NCBI GenBank assembly: GCA_030835385.1
Contig: JAURPI010000042.1
Coordinates: 186,001-250,000 of the forward strand
Reading direction: 5' to 3'
Length of the DNA stretch: 64,000 nt
Origin: Alphaproteobacteria bacterium
Lineage (GTDB): Bacteria > Pseudomonadota > Alphaproteobacteria > Rhodospirillales > Rhodospirillaceae
Below the pieces are notes generated by a model. The model had not been told where the DNA came from. It worked only from the letters and a program-made list of their open reading frames with translations, and made no database searches. Numbering within the stretch: the stretch's first letter is position 1; every line of letters starts with the position of its first letter. Both the position numbers and the translations under genes were made by a program. Shown in pieces: positions 19,970 through 28,568 of the stretch.

Positions 19970-21754
19970 CTAGTACACGCGCGCTCTGGGCTCGATGTAC
20001 TCGACATCATCGGACAGGGTGTAGGTGTGGACCGGACGGTAATCGAGATCGATCGACCAGTCTTCTTTCAGATACGCCAGTGTGTGTTTCATCCAGTTTT
20101 CATCATCGCGGTCTGGATAATCTTCGTGAGCATGCGCACCACGACTTTCTTGGCGGGCTTCGGCCCCGACGATGGTCGACAGCGCACAGGCCATCAGGTT
20201 GTCGAGTTCAAGCGCCTCAATCAGATCCGTGTTGAAGATCAAGCTGCGGTCCGAGACCTTTAGATCGCTCAAAGACTTGGCAATGACGTCGAGCGTGTCG
20301 CAGCCTTCTTTCAACGTTTTCGAAGTGCGGAACACAGCTGCATCATTTTGCATGGCGTGCTGCATCTTGCCGCGAATTTCGGCTGTGGTGGAGCCACCGT
20401 TGGCGTTGCGCGCCTTATCCAAACGGCCAAGAGCGTAGTCCGCTGAATCTTTCGGTAGGTCAGGCAGTGCGGCCCCTGGTGTCATGGTTTCAGCACATCG
20501 GATCGCAGCAGCGCGGCCAAACACCACGATATCAAGCAAGGAGTTGGTGCCGAGACGATTGGCCCCATGCACGGACACGCTGGCACATTCACCAACCGCC
20601 ATCAGACCCGGGAATACGGCATCGGGATTTTCTGCTGTCGGCTTCAACACTTCGCCGAGGTAGTTGGTGGGAATTCCACCCATGTTGTAGTGCACCGTTG
20701 GCAACACGGGGATCGGTTCTTTGGTTGCATCAATGCCGGCGAAAATCTTCGCGGTTTCCGTGATGCCCGGCAGACGCTCCCACAACACATCCGATCCCAG
20801 ATGCTCGAGGTGAAGCAGAATATGGTCGTTGCTTGTACCCACGCCGCGTTGTTCACGAATTTCCATGGTCATCGCGCGGGACACAACGTCGCGGGACGCC
20901 AGGTCCTTCGCAGTCGGTGCATACCGTTCCATGAACCGGTCGCCTTCGGAGTTGGTCAGATACCCGCCTTCTCCACGCGCGCCTTCCGTGATCAACACAC
21001 CCGCGCCGTATACGCCAGTCGGATGGAACTGAACGAATTCCATATCCTGCAAAGGCAGCCCCGCACGCGCGACCATGGCATTTCCGTCGCCGGTACAAGT
21101 GTGAGCTGAGGTACAAGAGAAATAAGACCGGCCATACCCGCCCGTCGCCAACACAACTTGGTTGCCGCGGAAGCGATGAATTTCGCCGGTGGCCATATCA
21201 ATCGCCATGACACCAACGCAGCGTTCGCCGTCGGTGATGAGATCAATGGCAAAGAATTCGACAAAGAACTCAGCGCTGTGCTTCAGGCTTTGTTGATAGA
21301 GCGTATGCAAAATCGCGTGACCGGTCCGGTCAGCCGCTGCACAAGCCCGTTGCACCGGCGCTTCACCGAAGTTGCGCATGTGACCGCCGAAAGGCCGCTG
21401 ATAAATCTTGCCTTCGGGGGTACGAGAGAACGGCACACCGTAGTGTTCTAGTTCACGGACCGCGGGGATGGCTTCGCGACACATATACTCAATAGCGTCT
21501 TGGTCACCGAGCCAGTCTGACCCTTTGACCGTGTCGTACATGTGCCATTCCCACTTGTCCTCGGCCATATTGCCAAGCGCCGCACCGACACCGCCCTGGG
21601 CGGCAACCGTGTGGCTGCGGGTGGGAAACACTTTGGTGATACAGGCCGTCTTAAAGCCCTTTTCAACCATGCCGAAGGTTGCGCGCAGGCCGGCACCGCC
21701 AGCACCGACAACGATGACATCGTAGTCGTGATCAATAATGTCGTAGGCAGCCAT
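19970..21754 (-). CDS. sdhA: Succinate dehydrogenase flavoprotein subunit
   Basis: FAD-containing catalytic subunit of complex II, oxidising succinate to fumarate. The 594 residues begin [20 protein letters not shown]. They contain the covalent-FAD His region [17 protein letters not shown] (about 47-63), the FAD/substrate segment [10 protein letters not shown] (about 200), the active-site [10 protein letters not shown] (about 246) and the C-terminal [17 protein letters not shown] (about 545). The frame is open another 106 codons upstream, but that stretch lies over sdhD in another frame and is not protein-like. The ATG at 21754 is the family start, 5 bp after sdhD. Confidence 0.98.
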   Translation of the reverse strand: MAAYDIIDHDYDVIVVGAGGAGLRATFGMVEKGFKTACITKVFPTRSHTVAAQGGVGAALGNMAEDKWEWHMYDTVKGSDWLGDQDAIEYMCREAIPAVRELEHYGVPFSRTPEGKIYQRPFGGHMRNFGEAPVQRACAAADRTGHAILHTLYQQSLKHSAEFFVEFFAIDLITDGERCVGVMAIDMATGEIHRFRGNQVVLATGGYGRSYFSCTSAHTCTGDGNAMVARAGLPLQDMEFVQFHPTGVYGAGVLITEGARGEGGYLTNSEGDRFMERYAPTAKDLASRDVVSRAMTMEIREQRGVGTSNDHILLHLEHLGSDVLWERLPGITETAKIFAGIDATKEPIPVLPTVHYNMGGIPTNYLGEVLKPTAENPDAVFPGLMAVGECASVSVHGANRLGTNSLLDIVVFGRAAAIRCAETMTPGAALPDLPKDSADYALGRLDKARNANGGSTTAEIRGKMQHAMQNDAAVFRTSKTLKEGCDTLDVIAKSLSDLKVSDRSLIFNTDLIEALELDNLMACALSTIVGAEARQESRGAHAHEDYPDRDDENWMKHTLAYLKEDWSIDLDYRPVHTYTLSDDVEYIEPRARVY

Positions 21755-21759
21755 ACCGT

Positions 21760-22155
21760 CTAAGCCCCGAACGCTATTGTAAGAATGGAAACTATAGAAA
21801 GTGTCGCCAAGCCATAGCAGGCGAACTTCACAAGAAGATTGAGCGTGGTGCGCCAGCCATGATGGCTGACGTAATCTTCGATCACCACTTGCATACCCAG
21901 CTGGGCGTGATGAAAGCCAACACCCAAAAAGAGAATCATCAGCGTGGCATTGAGTGGGCGACCGAACCACACCACAAAGGCTCCATGACCGAAGCCAGAC
22001 AATGCGACGATCGAAGCCACCAGCCACATTGTCAGCGGCACCAACGCAATCGCCGTTACGCGTTGCAGCCACCAGTGATTCGTGCCTTCTTTAGCTGAGC
22101 CGAGGCCGCGAGCGCGCCCTAGAGCGGAGCGGAGTGAATGAGAATCTGTTGCCAT
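21760..22155 (-). CDS. sdhD: Succinate dehydrogenase membrane anchor subunit
   Basis: Cytochrome b556 small subunit, 131 residues with three transmembrane helices (about 33-53, 63-83 and 103-126). Typical features are [15 protein letters not shown] ahead of helix 1 and [17 protein letters not shown] in helix 2, which holds the candidate haem-ligand His and the Asp-Tyr quinone-site pair. It lies 12 bp downstream of sdhC and 5 bp upstream of sdhA, consistent with a tightly coupled sdhCDAB operon. Confidence 0.95.
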   Translation of the reverse strand: MATDSHSLRSALGRARGLGSAKEGTNHWWLQRVTAIALVPLTMWLVASIVALSGFGHGAFVVWFGRPLNATLMILFLGVGFHHAQLGMQVVIEDYVSHHGWRTTLNLLVKFACYGLATLSIVSILTIAFGA

Positions 22156-22167
22156 GTCATCCCCCCC

Positions 22168-22545
22168 CTACAAAACCATGAACCAAGTCGCTGCGGTTAA
22201 TGCAGCGGCGCCAATTAACACACAGATGTCGGCGCGGCGGGTCTCATGAAGCTCGAAGTAATTACCGAAGTCCCAAAACAAGTGCCGTATGCCGTTACAC
22301 AGGTGGAAGAACAGCGCGAAGGAAAAGCCGAGCAACAGGATCATTGCAATCCATGACCCGAGGAACGCCTGAACCTGTTCATATTCCGCCTGACCGTAAG
22401 CGGCGGCTGAGACCCACCAGGCCAACAAGAGCGTGCCTAGGGTCAGTCCAATGCCGGTCATCCGGTGGGTAATAGACATAAGAGCCGTCAGCGGCAGGCG
22501 ATAAACCTGCAGGTGCGGCGAAAGAGGTCGGTTTTGAGTCGCCAT
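22168..22545 (-). CDS. sdhC: Succinate dehydrogenase cytochrome b556 subunit
   Basis: Membrane subunit of complex II, 125 residues with three helices. It begins MATQNRPLSPHLQVYRLPL, has the Ser/Arg quinone-site segment SITHRMTGIGLTLG (about 25-38), and HLCNGIRHLFWD (about 82-93) with the haem-ligand His. The frame extends 59 codons further upstream, but the best promoter (22609-22636) lies inside that extension, so the true start is the ATG at 22545. It is the first gene of sdhCDAB. Confidence 0.95.
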   Translation of the reverse strand: MATQNRPLSPHLQVYRLPLTALMSITHRMTGIGLTLGTLLLAWWVSAAAYGQAEYEQVQAFLGSWIAMILLLGFSFALFFHLCNGIRHLFWDFGNYFELHETRRADICVLIGAAALTAATWFMVL

Positions 22546-22571
22546 AATCGGCCAAGGCCTTTTGTTTTCAA

Positions 22572-22603
22572 GGGGTTCATACCCCGGAATGGCACTAAAG
22601 TGC
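22572..22603. promoter_or_regulatory. Hairpin and palindrome in the sdh leader
   Basis: Two elements lie between the sdh promoter and sdhC: a GGGGT/ACCCC hairpin with a 4-nt loop (22572-22585) and a 12-bp palindrome GCACTAAAGTGC (22592-22603) that would lie at or next to the transcription start predicted from the promoter at 22609-22636. The palindrome could be an operator; no regulator can be named. Confidence 0.35.
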
Positions 22604-22608
22604 GTTGT

Positions 22609-22636
22609 ATCATACCTACTCCCGGCCCTCTGCCAA
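22609..22636 (-). promoter_or_regulatory. sigma70-type promoter of sdhCDAB
   Basis: On the minus strand, TTGGCA (22636-22631), a 16-bp spacer and TATGAT (22614-22609). Each box differs from consensus by one base. The predicted start is near 22602, giving a leader of about 57 nt before the sdhC ATG at 22545. Confidence 0.7.
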
Positions 22637-22762
22637 GTCAACGCAACGCTCGGTTTTGGGCGGTTCTGCCAAAACCTCAGATTTGGTTGCGCCAGACCAA
22701 TATGCGGGTGACCATGGTGCACAACACCTTGAATTAGAGGCCAATCAACCAGGTAAAACCTC

Positions 22763-22939
22763 GTGATCCATCAGACAGGACAACATCTTCCTACGACAAA
22801 TGCCGGACTTACACGGCGGTCCACCCTGAGTGGACTAGCCGCAGCGGCGGCAAGTGGCTTCAGTGCTTCAGCCCGCAGCTCTGATGTCGCTGAAAGCTCT
22901 AATGTGGTGCGGTCAATCGATGCCAGCCAGTCTTTATAG
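22763..22939 (+). pseudogene. Tat signal peptide remnant
   Basis: A 58-codon frame starting at GTG. The first half is a clear twin-arginine signal: TRRSTLSGLAAAAASGFSAS, with the RR pair, an Ala-rich hydrophobic core and a small-residue cleavage region. Only about 20 polar residues follow before a TAG stop, too short for a folded Tat substrate. The most likely explanation is a gene that lost its mature part by deletion or nonsense mutation; sequence after the stop shows no recognisable family. It lies between the sdh promoter and the methyltransferase. I cannot exclude a short exported peptide. Confidence 0.45.
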
Positions 22940-23007
22940 ACTCACAGTCGGTGTCATACGCTATACTGCGCCAACCAAAATCAACTAACGCGATGAAGGT
23001 TTGATCC

Positions 23008-24204
23008 ATGACCGAATCTATCGACCACGACCTCAAAGTCAGCCACACCAAAGACGAAGCGTCTCGCCAAGGCTTTGTCGCTGGTATGCGCGGGTACGTA
23101 TTGAACAATTTATCTGGGCACATGAAGACAGTGTGGGACCGCAAAGTTGAACCCGCCTTCGAAAAAGCTAACGGCCGCCTGCCAGAAGATGGACCGGAAG
23201 TTCACAAAACCTTCAAGCCGGAAACAATTTTCAAATTCTATTCCGCAATGCGTTGCAACACGCAAGAAATGGTGTGGCGCTCGGTTATGCCGGCGGTGGA
23301 ACGCGAAGGTGCTGACCTGTCACGTCGTGCTCAAGTTCTCAGCCAATCCGGGGACAAGGCCGAAGGGACTGTGGAGTCCGATCCGAATTTTCAGGTACCA
23401 CGCTATGTGTCCGAGCTTGATGTCCACATGATGCCGGGCAATTACCATGAAGAACGCATCGATTACGATGTGACCCAAGGAGCCGTGTTCGACAATGGCC
23501 TGTCTGTATTCTCGTTCGGACTTCTTGGTGATCGCATGGAAGACATCACAGACTCGGTCTCAACGTTTTTCCAAGCCCGCTACCCAGACGAACAACCCAA
23601 GAAAATTCTCGACCTTGGCTGCACGCTTGGGCATTCGACCCTGCCGTGGAAAGCCCGTTACCCAGACGCAGAAATTCACGGCGTTGATGTCGGTGGACCG
23701 TGTGTGCGCTATGCCCATGCGCGGGCACAATCATACGGGGTGACCGCTCACTTCCATCAAATGGATGCAGAACACACGGATTTTGAAGATGAGTCTTTTG
23801 ATGTCGTCTACTCCTGCATGTTCCTGCACGAGGTTCCGCTGAAAAATATCAAAGGTGTGTTTAAGGAGGCCCATCGCTTGCTGAAACCAGGTGGTGTAAT
23901 GCTCCATTACGAGTTGCCGCCGAACTCCATGACATCGCCCTATGACGGTTTCTACTTAGATTGGGATTCCTATTATAACAAAGAACCTTTCTACAAAGCG
24001 TTTCGCGATACTGACGCCAAGGCTGAAATCGAGGAAGCTGGATTTAAGAAAGACAGCTTCTTTGAACACGTCGCGCCGAGCCGTAATCTTTACGGCACAG
24101 ATGCGTTGATGGACGCTGCCCGACAGGATGGAACTAAAAACGATAGCCGCGTCGGCCGCTTTGGCGACGGCGTGATGTGGTACTTCTTCGGAGCACGCAA
24201 GTAA
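23008..24204 (+). CDS. SAM-dependent methyltransferase
   Basis: 398-residue class I methyltransferase. The N-terminal 170 residues form a family-specific domain I do not recognise. The Rossmann core then starts with motif I KILDLGCTLGHSTLPWK (about 197-213), followed by the acidic strand EIHGVDVGGP (about 223), FDVVYSCMFLHEVP (motif IV region, about 265) and LLKPGGVMLHYE (about 297). The distinctive CTLGHST in motif I, rather than CG.G, marks a particular subfamily. Substrate unknown. Its stop codon overlaps the start of the next gene (TAATG), so the two products are translationally coupled. Confidence 0.85.
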   Translation: MTESIDHDLKVSHTKDEASRQGFVAGMRGYVLNNLSGHMKTVWDRKVEPAFEKANGRLPEDGPEVHKTFKPETIFKFYSAMRCNTQEMVWRSVMPAVEREGADLSRRAQVLSQSGDKAEGTVESDPNFQVPRYVSELDVHMMPGNYHEERIDYDVTQGAVFDNGLSVFSFGLLGDRMEDITDSVSTFFQARYPDEQPKKILDLGCTLGHSTLPWKARYPDAEIHGVDVGGPCVRYAHARAQSYGVTAHFHQMDAEHTDFEDESFDVVYSCMFLHEVPLKNIKGVFKEAHRLLKPGGVMLHYELPPNSMTSPYDGFYLDWDSYYNKEPFYKAFRDTDAKAEIEEAGFKKDSFFEHVAPSRNLYGTDALMDAARQDGTKNDSRVGRFGDGVMWYFFGARK

Positions 24205-24560
24205 TGCCAGACGATTCCGTAAATCCAGAAAGCACACCTCTACGCTACAGCGTTAAAGGCAAGCGGATGCGTTTCTTCGACGCCCAAGGTGTCGATGAGT
24301 TAGTTGCCATTTGCATGGGCCTGGCCCAAGAAATGTGGGTCATCAAAGAACGTCAAGCGGCGCTAGAATCCGTTGCCGCCGAAAAAGGTGTTGTCTTGCC
24401 CGACGACGTAGAGGGCCACACGTTTACAGATGAGCAGCGCGCTGCGTTGGATGCCAAGAAGCAGGGCTTTATTGACCGCATTTTCTTTACCTTGCGTGAA
24501 GAAGCGGAGTCTCTCGTGGCTGAGCCAGAAGAAGAGCCGCCAGCGCCGTCTCTTCCGTAG
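24204..24560 (+). CDS. Hypothetical protein coupled to the methyltransferase
   Basis: 118-residue soluble protein of unknown function. It begins MPDDSVNPESTPLRYSVKGK, contains a predicted helical middle (VDELVAICMGLAQEMWVIKE, a coiled-coil-like heptad pattern, about 35-60), and ends with an acidic Glu/Pro-rich tail. The start ATG shares a base with the methyltransferase stop, strong evidence that it is translated and functionally tied to that enzyme. It contains no Cys ligand cluster, no DNA-binding motif that I can recognise and no signal peptide. It may be an accessory or partner subunit of the methyltransferase; this is inference only. Confidence 0.7.
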   Translation: MPDDSVNPESTPLRYSVKGKRMRFFDAQGVDELVAICMGLAQEMWVIKERQAALESVAAEKGVVLPDDVEGHTFTDEQRAALDAKKQGFIDRIFFTLREEAESLVAEPEEEPPAPSLP

Positions 24561-24599
24561 CTGCTTCCTTAAACGTCGATATAAACGATTGGAATTCCG

Positions 24600-25991
24600 G
24601 TGACGGACCAAACTGACTCACCGAGTTCTGATACGTCAGGACCAAAGCTTTCAGTCCCATTTCAGTTAGGCTTTGGTGTCGGCCAGGTCGGTGGGTCAAT
24701 CCTCTCCAACACACCGGCGCTCATTCTTCTGTTCTTCATGACCGACATGCTTGCAATACCGCCTGCACTTGCAGGCCTTGCCGTGTTTATTCCTAAGATT
24801 TGGGTGATTGTCTTTGATCCGCTGATGGGGCGAATCTCTGACCACACCACCAGCCGCTGGGGACGGCGGCGGCCTTATATCCTTACCGGCGCCGTGGGCT
24901 GCGGCGTTGGGTTTTATTTTCTTTTTGAGGTTCCCACTTTCGATACGGTAACCGCGCGCTTCATATACATGACCGTGATGTTCACTGTGGTTTCGACCGC
25001 GTTCTCTATTTTTTCTGTGCCTTATCTGGCCAAGGCCGGCGAACTCGCACCGGGTTATAAGGATCGAACAACCATCATGGCTTATCGTATGGCCTTTCAA
25101 TCCATCGGCATATTGATCGGGATTGGTTTGATTCAATATTTGGTTGAATGGGGTGGCGGTGGCCTAGCGGGCTACACCTTTATGGGTGCAGTACTGAGCG
25201 CCACCTGCATGATCACCATGCTATCGCCCTTCTTTGCCACGAGGAATGTACCCACGGAAACTGTCGCCACTCCTCAAATGCCGCTGGGCGAACAAATACG
25301 GACAGCCTTTGACAATAAACCCTACTTGGTGATTGCGGCTGCGGTGACGCTTTACTGGATCGCTGCCAGTTGTGTGTATGCCGGACTGCCGTACATGTTC
25401 AGCTACATTATTTTGGGGTCAGCCGGCTTGTTCTTCGATTTGGCGTTCTACATGACACTGGCCGCCTTCGTCGCCATTCCCGCATGGACTTGGTTGGCCG
25501 GACGGATCGGTAAGAAGCCGACCTATTACATTTCAACCTTCGCCTATTGTGCCACCGTCTTGTCATGGCTGACGGCAGCGCCTGATCAAGATTTCAGGGT
25601 CGTGGTACGTGGCATCTTCGTCGGCTTGACCAATACGGGCATGCTCATGACTGCGGTCGCCATGCTGCCGGACACCATTGAGTACGATCGGATCAAAACC
25701 GGCCTCCGACGCGAAGGAGTGTTCTCTGGTTTTTGGATGGCCATCGAGAAAGCGGGCAACGCCATGGGCGCGCTAGTCGTCGGGCTTATTTTGTCGGTCA
25801 TGGGATTTGTTGAATCTACCGGCGGCGTGCCAGTCGAGCAGACAGAGTCGGCGCTACATGGAATTCTGATCGCGTTTTCAGCCGTGCCCGTTGTCTTAAT
25901 GCTAGCCGGGTTAGTGATTCTGAAGGCCTACAACCTAGACGAAGAAAGTCTGCAACGTTTGCGTCAAGACACCGCAGCAACAACCCCTTAA
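24600..25991 (+). CDS. GPH-type sodium/sugar symporter family transporter
   Basis: 463-residue membrane transporter with 12 predicted transmembrane helices, in the glycoside-pentoside-hexuronide:cation symporter (MelB-like) branch of the major facilitator superfamily. Diagnostic features are the opening FGVGQVGGSILSNTPALI, WVIVFDPLMGRISD in helix 2, the cytoplasmic loop SRWGRRRPYIL (about 86-96), and ALVVGLILSVMGF late in the protein. The start is GTG at 24600. The substrate may be a sugar or another organic solute. It follows the methyltransferase pair and ends overlapping the VOC gene by 4 bp on the opposite strand. Confidence 0.85.
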   Translation: MTDQTDSPSSDTSGPKLSVPFQLGFGVGQVGGSILSNTPALILLFFMTDMLAIPPALAGLAVFIPKIWVIVFDPLMGRISDHTTSRWGRRRPYILTGAVGCGVGFYFLFEVPTFDTVTARFIYMTVMFTVVSTAFSIFSVPYLAKAGELAPGYKDRTTIMAYRMAFQSIGILIGIGLIQYLVEWGGGGLAGYTFMGAVLSATCMITMLSPFFATRNVPTETVATPQMPLGEQIRTAFDNKPYLVIAAAVTLYWIAASCVYAGLPYMFSYIILGSAGLFFDLAFYMTLAAFVAIPAWTWLAGRIGKKPTYYISTFAYCATVLSWLTAAPDQDFRVVVRGIFVGLTNTGMLMTAVAMLPDTIEYDRIKTGLRREGVFSGFWMAIEKAGNAMGALVVGLILSVMGFVESTGGVPVEQTESALHGILIAFSAVPVVLMLAGLVILKAYNLDEESLQRLRQDTAATTP

Positions 25992-26503
25992 GAGTTTTCA
26001 GGAACGCCGGCCCATTTTTCTGGCTTATCTTCTCGCGCCGGGTCCCACTCAATCAAATTGACCAAGACACCGTCAGGGTCTCTGAAAATCATTTCACGCT
26101 GTTTGACGAAGCCCCGAATACGCAGCGGCGCTGCTGGGCTAACAATCGTATGGCCGCCCGTTTCAAGTTTAGCTGTCACTACATCAAGGTCATCACAATA
26201 AAACACGATACAGACTTCGCCCCGGTTCATGCCTTCACTAGCCCGAGTGATAAGCGTCGGCTGCGGATTGGTGAGCTCAAACAGACCCACCATGCCATAT
26301 TCAGGTTGACCCGAACGTTTAAGTATGGACGCCCGAGTGTGGGTGGAGTGAGGCACGGCAAGTACGTCTGCGATGTTGCCCTCGCTCATTTCGCCCTCAA
26401 CAAAGACGTCATCGAGTCCGAGAACATCCTCATAAAATGCGCGACTGACATCCAAGTCGGAGACCATCAAGGCGGCGCGGATCATCGGGCTAAAGCTGGG
26501 CAT
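25988..26503 (-). CDS. VOC-family protein (glyoxalase-like)
   Basis: 171-residue single protein with two beta-alpha-beta-beta-beta units of the vicinal-oxygen-chelate fold. The first unit contains LDVSRAFYEDVLGLDDVFVE (about 19-38). The second holds EVCIVFYCDDLDVVTAKLE (about 95-113) and ends MIFRDPDGVLVNLIEWD, where the Glu is a usual metal ligand. Function could be dioxygenase, epimerase or glyoxalase-like; the sequence does not decide. It lies 16 bp downstream of the LLM oxidoreductase and CitE-like genes, possibly one operon. Confidence 0.82.
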   Translation of the reverse strand: MPSFSPMIRAALMVSDLDVSRAFYEDVLGLDDVFVEGEMSEGNIADVLAVPHSTHTRASILKRSGQPEYGMVGLFELTNPQPTLITRASEGMNRGEVCIVFYCDDLDVVTAKLETGGHTIVSPAAPLRIRGFVKQREMIFRDPDGVLVNLIEWDPAREDKPEKWAGVPENS

Positions 26504-26519
26504 CGGATACTCCTGTCGG

Positions 26520-27533
26520 TCAGGCGGCGGTTTGAGTCAAGCCGAAGGCGTCTGACACCAACGCGTAGGATTTTTTGCGGGCTTCGAAATCGTGGGTAAT
26601 GGTCACCAACATCATTTCATCAATGCCGCATTTGGCTGCGAGATTTTCAATTTCGTGTTTGATCTTGTCAGGCGGCCCGACCAAGCCGGTGCGATTGGCC
26701 GACTCAGCTATGCTTCGTTCGCGCTCCTTATAGGGATAAGCCTCAGCTTCTTCTGGCGTGGGGTATGGACCTAGCTCACCTTTGGTTAGTTGCAAGCGCC
26801 AGAGCTTGCGGCTCAGCGCTAGGTGATCCGCTTCTTCTTGTGTTTCAGCGCAAACCACCCCAACACACATATTGGCGCGGGGCTCAGACAGAATATCCGA
26901 TGGCTCAAAGTTATCCCGATAAAGCTTGAGGATATCTTCGGCCCCTTCGGGATGAATAAAGTGTGCGAATGAATAAGGTAGACCAAACATGGCGGCGAGC
27001 TTTGCGCTTTCATCGGATGACCCAAGCAACCACATTTCGGGTGGCACTTCAGGTTTGGGTGTTATTTTGACCCGCGCGAGAGCTTGGTTCGCCAACTCTG
27101 TACCGTTCAAGAACGCTTTCAAGTCGATGATCTTGGTCGGGTAGTACTCAACTCCGATGTTTGACCCGTAGGCCATACCCAAGGTCGTTAATTGATCGCC
27201 CCCTGGCGCTCGACCAAGCCCGACATCAATCCTGTCAGGATACATTGTCGCTAACAGTGAGAAATTCTCTGCCACCTTGAGCGGGCTATAGTGACTGAGC
27301 ATGACTCCACCGGAGCCGACGCGAATACGTGATGTCACAGCGGCAACACGGGCAATAAGAATTTCCGGTGAGCAACCTGCCAAACCTTCCGTTCCATGAT
27401 GCTCAGCCAGCCAATAGCGGTGATACCCAAGCTCTTCCGTCACGCGTGCCAATTCGAGCGTTTCGTCAATCGCTTGCATAGCCGTACCGCCGGAACGAAT
27501 GGGAGTTTGATCAAGAACGCTAAGCTTGAGCAT
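26520..27533 (-). CDS. LLM-class flavin-dependent oxidoreductase
   Basis: 337-residue luciferase-like monooxygenase. It has the family opening LSVLDQTPIRSGGT, HRYWLAEHHGTEGLAG (about 40-55), GVMLSHYSPLKVAENF (about 83-98) and GRAPGGD (about 117). It is expected to use reduced FMN and oxygen. The closest general group is the single-component LLM proteins of the YhbW type, whose substrates are mostly unknown. The frame is open 12 codons upstream, but the ATG at 27533, just after the CitE-like stop, is the family start. It is probably cotranscribed with the CitE-like gene and VOC gene. Confidence 0.88.
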   Translation of the reverse strand: MLKLSVLDQTPIRSGGTAMQAIDETLELARVTEELGYHRYWLAEHHGTEGLAGCSPEILIARVAAVTSRIRVGSGGVMLSHYSPLKVAENFSLLATMYPDRIDVGLGRAPGGDQLTTLGMAYGSNIGVEYYPTKIIDLKAFLNGTELANQALARVKITPKPEVPPEMWLLGSSDESAKLAAMFGLPYSFAHFIHPEGAEDILKLYRDNFEPSDILSEPRANMCVGVVCAETQEEADHLALSRKLWRLQLTKGELGPYPTPEEAEAYPYKERERSIAESANRTGLVGPPDKIKHEIENLAAKCGIDEMMLVTITHDFEARKKSYALVSDAFGLTQTAA

Positions 27534-27537
27534 AAAA

Positions 27538-28425
27538 CTAGGCACCCACACCTTGAGAGAGGGCAGCAATCTTTTCTGCCTTTGCTAAAAGACGTTTAGC
27601 CTCGGCCACATGCAGCACCTCTACCAAACGACCATCCAAAGTTGTGACGCCAGCCCCTTTGGCCTCGGCGTCCTCATGAGCGGCGATAAGCCGGTGAGCA
27701 TATTCAATGTCTCCAACGCTCGGCGCGTAGGCCGTATTTGCGCCGTCAATCTGGTTCGGGTGAATGAGTGTCTTGCCATCAAAGCCAAGATCACGCCCTT
27801 GACGGCAGGCCGCTTCAAACCCCTCGGTGTCGTTGAGTTCAACATGCTCGCCATCCAGCACAACAAGACCGTTCGCGCGGGCCGCAAGGATAACCAGCTG
27901 TAGAGACACCAACATTGGCGCGCGGTCCGCTGGATGTGCGCACCGCAACTCCTTCGATAGATCTGCCGTACCAATACATAACCCTGAGAGCCTGGGCGAA
28001 GCCTGGGCTATGGCATCCGCAGAAAGAATGCCTCGCGGCGTTTCCATCATCGCCCAGACCGGGAAATCTGCGGGGGCGCCTGCACCCGTCAGAATGGCAT
28101 CAATTTGAGCTACATCTTCGGCACTTGATACTTTTGGCACAACCACGCCATTCGCGTTCGACGTCGCGACAGCCTTAAGGTCGTCCTCTACCCAAGACGT
28201 ATCCAAGCCGTTGACCCGGATGAGCAGTTCTCTCTGGCAATAGTCACCAGAGTTTACCGCGGCCACCGCAGCGCCTCTCGCGGCTATCTTGGCATCTGGC
28301 ACGACCGCATCTTCAAGATCGAAGATCAGCATATCGGCGAGAAGGTTCTTAGCCTTCTCAATAGCGCGCGCATTGGACGCCGGCATGTACAACGCGCTAC
28401 GGCGGGGTCGATCAACTGCGGGCAT
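27538..28425 (-). CDS. CitE/HpcH-type CoA-ester lyase
   Basis: 295-residue beta-subunit-like protein of the citrate lyase/malyl-CoA lyase superfamily. N-terminal RSALYMPASNARAIEKA, metal-site segment MLIFDLEDAVVPDAK (about 31-45), an Arg-containing LLIRVNGLDTSW (about 68), VVPKVSSAEDV, the Glu in WAMMETPRGIL (about 125) and FDGKTLIHPNQID (about 222) all fit. It probably cleaves or forms a 3-hydroxyacyl-CoA such as malyl-CoA, citramalyl-CoA or beta-methylmalyl-CoA. No citF/citD partners are present, so it is not a citrate lyase subunit. It leads a likely operon with the LLM and VOC genes. Confidence 0.85.
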   Translation of the reverse strand: MPAVDRPRRSALYMPASNARAIEKAKNLLADMLIFDLEDAVVPDAKIAARGAAVAAVNSGDYCQRELLIRVNGLDTSWVEDDLKAVATSNANGVVVPKVSSAEDVAQIDAILTGAGAPADFPVWAMMETPRGILSADAIAQASPRLSGLCIGTADLSKELRCAHPADRAPMLVSLQLVILAARANGLVVLDGEHVELNDTEGFEAACRQGRDLGFDGKTLIHPNQIDGANTAYAPSVGDIEYAHRLIAAHEDAEAKGAGVTTLDGRLVEVLHVAEAKRLLAKAEKIAALSQGVGA

Positions 28426-28568
28426 CTTCGGAACTCCTTAGTCGCGCATCTAAGCTTCGCGCCGGTATACCGTCGTGCTGGAAGCCAGACAAGGCAAGGC
28501 TAGTGACCAAGGACGACTCGTTATAAAATGAAGCGGCGGACAGCTCTTCCGAAGAGGTTACATATCAA

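Noticed and set aside
21755-22072. 106-codon N-terminal extension of sdhA
   Set aside because: It overlaps sdhD in another frame and is unlike any SdhA; the family start is at 21754.
22546-22722. 59-codon N-terminal extension of sdhC
   Set aside because: The strong promoter at 22609-22636 lies inside it, and the family start is the ATG at 22545.
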